Shown piece after piece: positions 53,342 to 62,016 of a stretch of 64,000 nucleotides of DNA. Numbering within the stretch: position 1 is the stretch's first letter; every line of letters begins with the position of its first letter. The DNA is taken from NCBI RefSeq assembly GCF_017353175.1, contig NZ_JAFMYW010000002.1, positions 372,001 through 436,000 on the forward strand. Reading direction: 5' to 3'. Made by a program: the position numbers and the translations under genes. This stretch comes from Fibrella forsythiae. Its GTDB lineage: Bacteria > Bacteroidota > Bacteroidia > Cytophagales > Spirosomataceae. Below the pieces are notes generated by a model that was not told the origin of the DNA, did no database searches, and was given only the letters and a program-made list of their open reading frames with translations.

Positions 53342-56300
53342 TTAAAACGTGAGATTGAGACCGAACAGGAAGGAACGTGCTTTTGGGTAACTCAAGTAAT
53401 CGATGCCGTATGACGAAATGCCGTTGACGGTGCGGTCGGTATTCACTTCGGGGTCATAGCCGTTGTACTTGGTAATCACAAACAGGTTTTGCCCCGTTGC
53501 CGACACCCGGATACCCTTTACCCACCGGTTGATGCCCAGTTTCTGCACATCGACATTATAGCTGAGCGACAAGTTGTTGAGCCGGGTGAACGCCCCATCT
53601 TTCAGAAATCGGGTCGATACAGGCGCCGCGTTGTTGATCGACTCATTTGGTTCACCAATAGCTTCCGACGGGCCGTTCAGCCCTTTCACCAAACGGGCCT
53701 TGAAGAAGTAGGCGTTGGCTGTGTTGTCGTATAGCTTGTTGCCCGATACGCCGTTGATGTTCGCTACCAGATCGAAGCCCTTGTAGCCGAATCCGAAATT
53801 GAGGTTGTACTGCTGGGTGGGTAAGGCACTACCAGCCGCAATGCGGTCTTTGTCGGAACCACCAATGCCGTCGCCATCCAAATCGCGGTATCTGCTGAGG
53901 CCCTTGTCGTCGATGCCGATGTATTCACGCAGGAAGAACGTACCGATGGGCTGGCCGTTCACGTAGCCGTTCACCGTGGCTGAAGTCAATCCAGCTCCCG
54001 ATGCAGACCCCGAGGTGATGACCGAATACGGTGAATTCTGAACGACGTTCTTAATGAACGTGATGTTGCCGCCTACGTCGAACCGGAAGCCGGCTGTGCT
54101 GGCGTAGCGGTAGTTGAGGTCCAGCTCAACGCCCTGGTTGGTGATGGTCATGTCAGGTACGTTGGTCCAGTAGGTCGACGCGGGCTGGATGGGATCGGCT
54201 GGAATGACTTCGAGCAGAATCTTACCCGATACCTTCCGGAAGTAATCGACTGTACCGGTCAGCGCGCCGTTGAACAGCCCAAAATCGAGACCCAGGTCGG
54301 TTTGGGTCGACAATTCCCACTGAATGTCCGGGTTGGCCAGGCGGGTGTAGGTGGTACCGGCCGGGAAGTTGGCCGAGCCATCGAGTGGATAACTGGTGGC
54401 CGCCGAGGTGCTGGAGGTAAACAACGCCTGGGTGATCTTCGACGGTATTTCCTGGTTACCGGTTTGTCCCCAACCTGCACGTAGCTTCAGATCAGTGAAC
54501 GGCCCCGATTTCATAAACGCCTCCTCCGATATGCGCCATCCGGCCGAGAACGACGGGAAGACACCGTATTTGTTATTGGCCCCGAACTTACTCGATCCGT
54601 CGGCCCGGACGGTTGCCGTGAGCAGGTAGCGGTTGTTGAACTGGTAGTTTACCCGCCCAAAAAACGATTGGAGCTCGTTCTCGATGGCATAGCCGCCCGG
54701 CCGGTTGTTGGCCAGCGTCAGATCTTGCCCAAGGCTGGGGTTGTTGGCGGGCTCGATGGGCGACAGCGGGAATTTGTTAATGCTCCAGTTGCGGCCCGTC
54801 AGTGAAAACTTCTGGAACGAATGACCTGCCAGCGCCGACAGGCTGTGCTTGTCGAGATTCAGCGTATAGGTGAAGTAGTTTTCGATCAGTACGTTCCGGT
54901 TGTTCTGGTACGTTGCATCCAGGCGGCCATCCTGTTGGGGAATGAGGCTGGCAAAGCTCTGCTGATCACGGGTCGAACTTGAGTTGTCAACGCCCAGATT
55001 AAGCTTATACGTCAGGCTTTTGGTGATCTTGAACGAGGGCGACACACTGGCCACTACCCGATTGATGGTGGTGACGTCTTTCTGTAGATCCAGTGAGAGC
55101 AACGGATTCGTAAACGCCTGATAACGGGCGGGCGCACCAGTAGCATCGCGGGCTGGGTACGTTGGGTTAGCCGACAGCGCCGCACCGATAATGCTTTCGA
55201 TGGGCGGACGTGTATTCTCCGTTTGTGAGGCTGTCAGGTTCACGTCCAGCGTGAGCCGGTCTTCCAGAAATTTCTGCGAGGCATTGAAGCGACCTGTATA
55301 CCGATTCAACTGACTGTTTTTCAGAATACCCTGCTGATTCTGCACGCCTACTGAGCCGTAGTAGGTAAGCTTTTCTGCTCCACCGCTGAACGACAGATTA
55401 TGGTCTTGCGTAACGGCCTGGCGGCTGATTTCCTTCTGCCAGTCGGTCGAGGCTTTCTGGTCGTCTACCACGCCCCCAACGGCGGCTACCTGCTTTTTGT
55501 ATTCCTCTGCCGAAAATAGGGCTATGGGGTGGGCTATGTTCGAGAGGCCCACGTTTGTAGACAGGGTCAGCGTTCCGGCACCTGCTTTGCCTTTCTTGGT
55601 GGTGATCAGAATAACGCCGTTGGCCCCACGCGCCCCGTAAATGGCTGTTGCCGACGCATCTTTTAGCACGTCGATGGCTTCAATGTCCTGTGGATTCAGG
55701 AAGTTGAGCGGATTAGTTGCCCCGCCCGTGCTGGAGTTATCGAGCGGAATGCCGTCGAGTACGAAGAGGGGCGTGCTACCCGTTCTGACGCCACCCGGCC
55801 CCCGAACGGTGATATTCTGCCGTCCGCCGGGTTCGCCGCTGGCCGCTGTCACATTTACACCCGCCACTTTGCCCTGCAGAAGCTGCTCCGGCGAGTTGAT
55901 GATACCCCGGTTGAAGTCAGTGCTTTTCAGTGATTTGACCGAACCGGTAGCATCTTTTTTGGTACTGGTGCCGTAGCCGATGACCACAACCTGCGACAGA
56001 TCGGATGCCGACGATTTCAGCGAAACGTTGATAACCGTCTGATTGCCAACGCTTACTTCCTGCGACTCGAAGCCGATAAAGCCAAAAACGAGGGTAGCTG
56101 GGCCATTGGGTATCACAATCCGATAGTCGCCGTTGGCGTCGGTGGTAGCTCCTTTCTGGGTTCCTTTCAAGACAACTGTACAGCCGGCCAGCGCTTCGTT
56201 GGTTGTGGCATCTGTTACACGGCCGGTAATGGTTATGTCGGCCTGCACGGTTTGGGGCGATGAAGCGACCTGCATGCCCAGGGTCGGCAGGCGGTTTTTT

Positions 56301-56401
56301 CCATGAGCAGGCTGCATTATAACAGCCAGCAGGAAGCAAAAGAGCACTTTCCACCCAACCGAAGCCAGTAACGGAAAGCGATGAACATAGAGATGGGTCA
56401 T
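53342..56401 (-). CDS. susC: SusC/RagA-type TonB-dependent transporter (pair 2)
   Basis: The product is 1019 residues from the ATG at 56401; a TTG at 56425 would only extend the N-terminus. It has a signal peptide (VLFCFLLAVIMQPAHG), a carboxypeptidase-regulatory-like domain (TGRVTDATTNEALAGCTVVL), a plug (DLSQVVVIGYGTSTKKDATG, GVILITTKKGKAGAGTLTL) and a TonB-dependent barrel. It is divergent in sequence from pair 1, so it probably takes a different substrate. Confidence 0.96.
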   Translation of the reverse strand: MTHLYVHRFPLLASVGWKVLFCFLLAVIMQPAHGKNRLPTLGMQVASSPQTVQADITITGRVTDATTNEALAGCTVVLKGTQKGATTDANGDYRIVIPNGPATLVFGFIGFESQEVSVGNQTVINVSLKSSASDLSQVVVIGYGTSTKKDATGSVKSLKSTDFNRGIINSPEQLLQGKVAGVNVTAASGEPGGRQNITVRGPGGVRTGSTPLFVLDGIPLDNSSTGGATNPLNFLNPQDIEAIDVLKDASATAIYGARGANGVILITTKKGKAGAGTLTLSTNVGLSNIAHPIALFSAEEYKKQVAAVGGVVDDQKASTDWQKEISRQAVTQDHNLSFSGGAEKLTYYGSVGVQNQQGILKNSQLNRYTGRFNASQKFLEDRLTLDVNLTASQTENTRPPIESIIGAALSANPTYPARDATGAPARYQAFTNPLLSLDLQKDVTTINRVVASVSPSFKITKSLTYKLNLGVDNSSSTRDQQSFASLIPQQDGRLDATYQNNRNVLIENYFTYTLNLDKHSLSALAGHSFQKFSLTGRNWSINKFPLSPIEPANNPSLGQDLTLANNRPGGYAIENELQSFFGRVNYQFNNRYLLTATVRADGSSKFGANNKYGVFPSFSAGWRISEEAFMKSGPFTDLKLRAGWGQTGNQEIPSKITQALFTSSTSAATSYPLDGSANFPAGTTYTRLANPDIQWELSTQTDLGLDFGLFNGALTGTVDYFRKVSGKILLEVIPADPIQPASTYWTNVPDMTITNQGVELDLNYRYASTAGFRFDVGGNITFIKNVVQNSPYSVITSGSASGAGLTSATVNGYVNGQPIGTFFLREYIGIDDKGLSRYRDLDGDGIGGSDKDRIAAGSALPTQQYNLNFGFGYKGFDLVANINGVSGNKLYDNTANAYFFKARLVKGLNGPSEAIGEPNESINNAAPVSTRFLKDGAFTRLNNLSLSYNVDVQKLGINRWVKGIRVSATGQNLFVITKYNGYDPEVNTDRTVNGISSYGIDYLSYPKARSFLFGLNLTF

Positions 56402-56810
56402 AACAGATTTTGGTTTTTGGTGCAAAGGTCTGGGTACACTGCGTATTGAAAACAGGGAATTAGGTATTTAAACGAATGATAATACACGACTTAAAACAGG
56501 TGATGGGAAAGGTACTCGGATTGATCTAGACGTTTACTTATACCGGGAGGATTCACCGCTATGTGGTTTAGGCTTAGCATAATACTGTTTATTCTTTATA
56601 TGAGTCAAGTGTAATATTATCTTACTGTTACTAGTTTAAGTGCTGTTGCCCGATTTTGGGTAATGAGTAATTAACCGGTAGGGCGTGCGGTCATGACAGA
56701 CAGTATTGCCTGGAGACAGTAGCGCGCGAAAATGGGAGTCTGGCTGGCCGCAATGCAGCATGACGGCGGGGGCTACGCCGACTGAAAATCCACCAAAAAG
56801 GACTAACTAA
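56402..56810. other. Intergenic region upstream of susC of pair 2
   Basis: About 400 bp without a supported gene. The half nearest susC (56450-56640) is AT-rich and presumably holds its promoter. No strong terminator follows the DUF5916 gene stop at 56811, so some read-through into susC is possible. Confidence 0.4.
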
Positions 56811-58982
56811 CTATACGTTCCACCAGTAGGTCAGCTTCATGACCAGGGCGCGGGTTTTTACGGCGAAATTGTCAGGAAAGTAATTGTCTGTGTATACGAT
56901 GAACAGGTCAGAGGCGGGTTTGTACCGCCACTGGAGTCGCGTGTTCAGGTTCACGTTTTTGATCTGCTCGTTATACTGCATGAAGGCCGTCAGAAACAGC
57001 TTGTTCGTCATGGTCAGGTCGAGGCGGGGACCAACGAGCCAGAACTGAGTAAGGCCCGACAGATAGGGGAGGTTGATCCGGTTGTAATTGGCGCTGAGGG
57101 CCAGGCTGGCAAAGGGCTGTATCCGGTAGCCCAGGTCGGCGGTGAGGTTCAGGCGGGTGCCGTTGTCATAAAAGCCACCGTAGCGCGAGGTGAACCCATA
57201 GGTGAGCAACTTCTGCGGTTGCGAAATAAACTCGGTGCCCCAGGCCTGCCAGTGGTGCAACGTACCTGCCTTCAGTTGGGCTTTCCCCGAGTTGGTGGGG
57301 TCGAGGTCAGTTAGCAGCCGCACAAAATCGGTGGCTGTCCAGGCGTTGAAGGTGATGCGGTTACGAAACGTTAGGCCGTACGATACCCAATGTTCGTTGT
57401 CGAGCTGCCGCGACAGGCCCATATTCATAAACGTAGTGCTGCTCACCGTTGGCCCATGACTCAGGATCGACGTACCTGTGGGAAAAAAGAGATAACCGGC
57501 CATCAGGTTCAGTTTCTGGTAGCCGCGCCGGGGAACGTACCCAACTTCGGGGTTATAGTTTTCACCCACATATTCGTGCTGTCCGCTGATCAGCCAGCGT
57601 CGGTTGTTGAATTGCAGATTTCCCGCCAGCACGTTGTTGTTAGGCGCACTTCCCGGCGAAAACGATTGCAGGTACAGCAGCTTTCCCGTCCATAAATTAT
57701 CGGCTGACAGTAAATTATACTCCGCGCCAATATTTCGGTTGTATTGTGAATAAGCCGTTGCACCATCTTTGGGTATGTAGTCGAGCGATTGTTTGTTGAC
57801 AAACAATAACCCAATGTTGGATCGGGCACCTACGCGCCGTTGCAGAGCCGCCACGGTGAAGTTCTGGCGGGGCAGGGCTGTGGCGGGTACGTCGCCCGTC
57901 TGCATCTGCATCAGCCCAATTCGCCAGTCTTTGTTGAGTTTGCCACTTACCCGCGCGCCATACCGTATGGGCACGCCCAGGCCAATGCGCCGGCTGAAAA
58001 ACGGCCGGATGGTAGCGTAGCCGAAGTTGGCAAAGAGGTCGCCATTTTCGAGGAAAAACTGCCGACGTTCGGGGAAGAACAACTCGAACCGATCCAGATT
58101 GGTCACCTGCCGGTCAACCTCAACCTGCGAAAAGTCGGGGTTGATCGTCAGGTCCATGTTGATCGATGAGGTGAGCGCGATCTTGGCATCGCCCCCAAAC
58201 GCTGCCTGCGTAACATTAACCTCCGGGTTGTTGAAATCACGAACGCTGCTAGCCAGCGCATACGGAATCAGCGACACATTGGGCCCGGCGGCTGGTGGTG
58301 GCTGGTCCCACACCAACGTACCTGTATAGGCAAGCGACGCCGTAGGGAACTGACGCGGAATGGGTGTCCAGGCCGATTTTTCGGTGCTGGCCAGATCTTG
58401 CCGACTGAAATTGAGGCCCCATCGGCCAACGCCTTTCTTGTAGCGAATGGTTTTGAACGGAATAGCGGCTTCAAACACGTACCGGTCGTCGTAGTTTTTC
58501 ACCGCCGACGTCCATTTGTTATCCCAACTTAGGTTGACCTTATTGCCATCGTACATCAGCCCATCCCATTGCGCACCAGCGGCGTTTACGCCGAACGCAA
58601 AGCCGTTGGTCTGATCGTCGAATGTGTCGAGCATCAGAAAGAAGTTATCATTTCGGCCAAAGTTCCAGTCACGCCGAAGTGATTCGACCATATAGGGCTG
58701 GCCTTTCGGAAAATAACAGACGGCTACCACGTAGATATTCTGTTCGTCGTAGGTCATGCGCACTTCCGTCTGTACTCTGGCCCGGCTGGTGTCCATGGGC
58801 AACACCATGCGAAAATCGCCAGCCACCTGTGTCTGCTGCCAGCCTGCTTCGTCGGCTACTCCATCAACCCGAATGGGCGAGGCAGCACGCTGCATGGCGT
58901 ATTGGAAGGACGCGTTTTTTTTCTGTGCAACGCCTGGTAGCGTAGCCAGACAGGTTAAAAACAAAAGCAGTAGACGATTCAC
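56811..58982 (-). CDS. DUF5916 outer-membrane protein with CBM9-like N-terminus
   Basis: I start this 723-residue protein at the GTG at 58982, which gives a standard signal peptide (MNRLLLLFLTCLATLPGVAQ). The longer frame from a TTG at 59012 would bury it. The N-terminal third is a carbohydrate-binding-like beta-sandwich (PIRVDGVADEAGWQQTQVAG, ADEQ-type strands, FDDQTNGFAFGVNAAGAQWD). The rest is the DUF5916 beta-barrel (FFPERRQFFLENGDLFANFG) ending in an aromatic-terminated strand. The family is frequent near peptidases and SusCD genes in Bacteroidota; its role is unknown. Confidence 0.88.
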   Translation of the reverse strand: MNRLLLLFLTCLATLPGVAQKKNASFQYAMQRAASPIRVDGVADEAGWQQTQVAGDFRMVLPMDTSRARVQTEVRMTYDEQNIYVVAVCYFPKGQPYMVESLRRDWNFGRNDNFFLMLDTFDDQTNGFAFGVNAAGAQWDGLMYDGNKVNLSWDNKWTSAVKNYDDRYVFEAAIPFKTIRYKKGVGRWGLNFSRQDLASTEKSAWTPIPRQFPTASLAYTGTLVWDQPPPAAGPNVSLIPYALASSVRDFNNPEVNVTQAAFGGDAKIALTSSINMDLTINPDFSQVEVDRQVTNLDRFELFFPERRQFFLENGDLFANFGYATIRPFFSRRIGLGVPIRYGARVSGKLNKDWRIGLMQMQTGDVPATALPRQNFTVAALQRRVGARSNIGLLFVNKQSLDYIPKDGATAYSQYNRNIGAEYNLLSADNLWTGKLLYLQSFSPGSAPNNNVLAGNLQFNNRRWLISGQHEYVGENYNPEVGYVPRRGYQKLNLMAGYLFFPTGTSILSHGPTVSSTTFMNMGLSRQLDNEHWVSYGLTFRNRITFNAWTATDFVRLLTDLDPTNSGKAQLKAGTLHHWQAWGTEFISQPQKLLTYGFTSRYGGFYDNGTRLNLTADLGYRIQPFASLALSANYNRINLPYLSGLTQFWLVGPRLDLTMTNKLFLTAFMQYNEQIKNVNLNTRLQWRYKPASDLFIVYTDNYFPDNFAVKTRALVMKLTYWWNV

Positions 58983-59253
58983 AAGCAAAATACTCAGGTT
59001 GATATTCGTCAACGAAAGTACGCCCGCTAATCGGTCTACCGACCTATACGGACTGCTTACGGCGAATATATATACGCTGACGGGCTCAGCTTAGTATGAA
59101 CGGGTCATCCTGGATCGTTAATCAGGGCTTAGTCGCCCGGCTCCACCAGGCTGATTAAGAAAAATTAATCTAATCCTAAGTTCCGCCTTACTTTCTCCCC
59201 CTACTATTGGTTAGTAAAGGTTCATAGTCCAGCTGTCAACCGATCTCGCCAAT

Positions 59254-59922
59254 ATGAAAAAACCGCTACTCTTTTTTCTTTCCCTCATTTTTCTGGGCTT
59301 CTGCTCGGCAAGCGCGCTGGCCCAGTCTCCTTCCTTTATATCGGGGCGGGTGCTGGGTTATCTGTCCAATCGAATTGGCGACTACGATGGGCTTCGGCTA
59401 CGCACAGGAGCGACTGAAATTCACCTTTTTTTCCCGCCCCATACAGCCGCTAAAGTTCGACAACTAGCTGGTGTCGGACAATTGGTAACTGTCGATGTAG
59501 AACCGGGCCACGGTAGACCAGAACATCCCAGGGCTGGCTTCGGCCACCCGGCTGAGGCTGTTGGGTCGGTTGTGCTGGCCTATCGGTTAAATCAGGTACG
59601 TAACGTCAGGTCCGGCGCTTTGCTGCAACTGTGGAATCTGCCGCCGCCGCCGCCCCAATCTGGCCGATTAGTACAGACAGAAGGTCGGCTGGTTGGGGAT
59701 AGGCACGACGAAAACGGCCAGTTGGTCGCTCTGCTTACTGACAAATATCTGGTTGAACTTAAACCCCACCAGGCGGAACAGATCAGTTCGCTGCTCGAGG
59801 GGGTTCAGCGGCTGGGCGTTGCTGGTTATGAACGGACAACAGACGGTTTCGTCAATCAAACGGGTCTCCCAGTGCTACATCCTACTGCCTTGACAATACG
59901 TGGACAAACTTTTGCGCTCTGA
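59254..59922 (+). CDS. Periplasmic protein with two OB-like halves, co-encoded with a two-component system
   Basis: The 222-residue product has a signal peptide (LLFFLSLIFLGFCSASALAQ). The mature part seems to be duplicated: GRVLGYLSNRIGDYDGLRL with TEIHLFFPPHTAAKVRQLAG, and GRLVGDRHDENGQLVALLTD with YLVELKPHQAEQISSLLEG. Each half has a beta-barrel (OB-like) rhythm; this is my inference. A His/Pro-rich loop (PGHGRPEHPRAGFGHP) separates the halves and could bind metal. Its stop overlaps the ATG of the response regulator by one base (TGATG), so it is translated with the two-component system and may be its sensed or accessory protein. Confidence 0.78.
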   Translation: MKKPLLFFLSLIFLGFCSASALAQSPSFISGRVLGYLSNRIGDYDGLRLRTGATEIHLFFPPHTAAKVRQLAGVGQLVTVDVEPGHGRPEHPRAGFGHPAEAVGSVVLAYRLNQVRNVRSGALLQLWNLPPPPPQSGRLVQTEGRLVGDRHDENGQLVALLTDKYLVELKPHQAEQISSLLEGVQRLGVAGYERTTDGFVNQTGLPVLHPTALTIRGQTFAL

Positions 59923-60605
59923 TGAAAATCCTATTGATCGACGACGAAGAAAAACTAGTCATTCACTTGCAAAAAGGCCTTCGTCAGGCTGGTTATTCGG
60001 TGGATACCGCCCTCTCAGCTGCCGTTGGACTTGAGCAGGCAGCCGTGGGTGGGTATGACTTGATCCTGCTGGATCTGATGTTACCCGGAACGACTGGCTT
60101 CGATGTACTACGCACCCTGCGGGAATTTGGTATTAATGTGCCGGTTATGATTTTAAGTGCGCTGAACCAGTCTCAACACGTAGTGCGGGGGCTGGATCTG
60201 GGCGCGGTTGATTACCTTCGAAAACCCTTTGAACTGGATGAGCTGCTGGCTCGTATCCGCACCGTACAACGTGGTCAGGCGGGTAGTCGGGTGGCCGTTT
60301 GGCGCGTGGGCGACCTACTCATGGATTTGGCTAGCCGTCAGGTCAGCCGGGCCGGGCAGCTTATTGCGTTAACGCCCCGCGAGTATCAGTTGCTGGAACA
60401 ACTGATGCGCCATGCCGGCCGGGTAATCACCAAAGCTCAACTGACCGAAAAAGTCTGGGAATCCGACTTTGACCGGGGTAGTAATGTGGTGGAGGTATAC
60501 ATTCATCAGCTCCGTAAAAAGATTGATCGGGGCTACGCCACGCCACTGCTCGAGACGGTCGTTGGGGTCGGCTATCGGCTACGGGGCTCTCTCGAGATTA
60601 ACTAA
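59922..60605 (+). CDS. OmpR/PhoB-family response regulator
   Basis: The 227-residue protein has a receiver domain with the acidic pocket D7-D8, phosphoacceptor Asp51 (LILLDLMLP), a conserved switch Ser/Thr (MILSA) and Lys (RKPF). A winged-helix effector domain follows (LTPREYQLLEQLMRHAGRVI, RGSNVVEVYIHQLRKKID, VVGVGYRL). Phosphorylated by the kinase 30 bp downstream, it should control envelope genes, plausibly including the convergent PepSY-like gene. Confidence 0.97.
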   Translation: MKILLIDDEEKLVIHLQKGLRQAGYSVDTALSAAVGLEQAAVGGYDLILLDLMLPGTTGFDVLRTLREFGINVPVMILSALNQSQHVVRGLDLGAVDYLRKPFELDELLARIRTVQRGQAGSRVAVWRVGDLLMDLASRQVSRAGQLIALTPREYQLLEQLMRHAGRVITKAQLTEKVWESDFDRGSNVVEVYIHQLRKKIDRGYATPLLETVVGVGYRLRGSLEIN

Positions 60606-60635
60606 TCGGTATTCAACCAGCACCCACCTGTTTTT

Positions 60636-62012
60636 ATGTCTGTATTGCGTCCGGTCCGTAGCATTCGTCTGAAAATAGGGCTGGTGTTCGGCGTCACCTT
60701 CTTTTTGGGATTTGCCGGGGCGGCCCTTTACGTATTCAACCGGGTCAAAGAGGTGCTGATTCAGCAGGATATTCGGTCGTTGACCCAGCGGGCAGCCAGC
60801 CTGTCGGAGCGAACGTCTATTTATCCGCTGGTTATTCCGCTACCAGAGCGGGGTGAAGTGCTGTTGCTCTGGTACACCACCGGTCGATTCAAAAAGCGGT
60901 TGTACATATCCCCCCGATTTCCTGGCCAGGGTGCGGGGCCGTCAGGTAGGGCAACTGCCCCGTCAGACACCTTTCAACTCGCTCGCTTTGTTCGCCAGAC
61001 CACTGACGGGTATGGCCAGCTAACCACAGTTGTTGGGCGTAGCAACCGACCGCTGGCCCGGCAGTTGCAACAGATTGGCTGGCTGCTTACCGTTACGTTG
61101 CTGATGAGCATGACTTTGTCGGGGCTAGGTGCCTGGTGGCTCAGTGGCTGGCTGCTTCGGCCCTTGCGTACGATCATCGACTCCGCCCGTTCCGTCAACC
61201 GGGCGGAACAGGTAACGCCTATACCCACCCCCAAGACGGGCGATGAATTGCAGGAACTGGCTGAGACCATCAACGACATGCTGGCCCGGATTCGTCAGGC
61301 TGTTGATACCCAGCATAATTTTTTTGCAGCTGCTTCACACGAACTACGGACCCCTTTGAGTATTCTGCGTACCGAAATGGAGGTGGCTCAGCGAGAAACG
61401 ATCAGCGACCGCGAACGGCTTTTTCTGGCCAGTCACCTGGCTGAGCTACGCCGGTTAAGTCGTTTAGTTGATGATCTACTGGCCATGAGCCAGCTCCGGG
61501 CAGGTACGTTACAACTCAGAGCTGAGCGTATTGAACTGGATGATTTGACCTTGCTGCTCACCGAACGATATCATGCCCCGATTAACCAGCGACAGTTGTA
61601 TCTGGCGGTCCGGTTTGATGATACGGCGTTGTCACTAACGATTCTGGCTGACCAGGATAAACTGACCAATGTGCTGTTGAACCTGCTGGATAACGCGGTT
61701 AAATACGCAACACCCAACACTCAGCTTGACCTTACTATCCTTCAGCAAGATGAAACCATTGTCTGGTCGATCGCCAACCAAACGGTTTCTGCCGTGCCTG
61801 ACCCAAGCCGACTTGCCCGCGAGTTTTATCAGGCCGATGCCCGGCAGGATGGGTATGGGCTAGGTTTATGGATTAGCCATCAGGTGGTTCGGCTCATGGG
61901 GGGAATCATCACCGTGGCGGCAGAAGAAGGCTTTTTCCGGGTGGAGATACGCTTCAAAAGCCAGCCAGGCCAACCTCCCGCTGGAGATAGACCTGACTGG
62001 TACCCTGGGTGA
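60636..62012 (+). CDS. Sensor histidine kinase with HAMP domain
   Basis: The 458-residue kinase has a first transmembrane helix at about 13-34 (LVFGVTFFLGFAGAALYVF), a periplasmic loop of about 110 residues, and a second helix at about 148-168 (WLLTVTLLMSMTLSGLGAWW). A HAMP linker (about 170-222) and a HisKA domain with the phospho-accepting His235 (FFAAASHELRTPLSIL) follow. The HATPase domain has the N-box (LLNLLDNAVKYA) and G-box (GYGLGLWISHQVV). It is the partner of the upstream regulator. The stop is 4 bp from the convergent lipoprotein stop at 62017, with no terminator between. Confidence 0.97.
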   Translation: MSVLRPVRSIRLKIGLVFGVTFFLGFAGAALYVFNRVKEVLIQQDIRSLTQRAASLSERTSIYPLVIPLPERGEVLLLWYTTGRFKKRLYISPRFPGQGAGPSGRATAPSDTFQLARFVRQTTDGYGQLTTVVGRSNRPLARQLQQIGWLLTVTLLMSMTLSGLGAWWLSGWLLRPLRTIIDSARSVNRAEQVTPIPTPKTGDELQELAETINDMLARIRQAVDTQHNFFAAASHELRTPLSILRTEMEVAQRETISDRERLFLASHLAELRRLSRLVDDLLAMSQLRAGTLQLRAERIELDDLTLLLTERYHAPINQRQLYLAVRFDDTALSLTILADQDKLTNVLLNLLDNAVKYATPNTQLDLTILQQDETIVWSIANQTVSAVPDPSRLAREFYQADARQDGYGLGLWISHQVVRLMGGIITVAAEEGFFRVEIRFKSQPGQPPAGDRPDWYPG

Positions 62013-62016
62013 ACAA

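Noticed and set aside
43427-58982. The susCD region as a classical polysaccharide utilisation locus
   Set aside because: No glycoside hydrolase or polysaccharide lyase lies within it; the nearest (GH106) is 10 kb away and in a separate unit. The neighbours are a phosphoesterase, an FG-GAP lipoprotein and DUF5916, so the substrate need not be a glycan.
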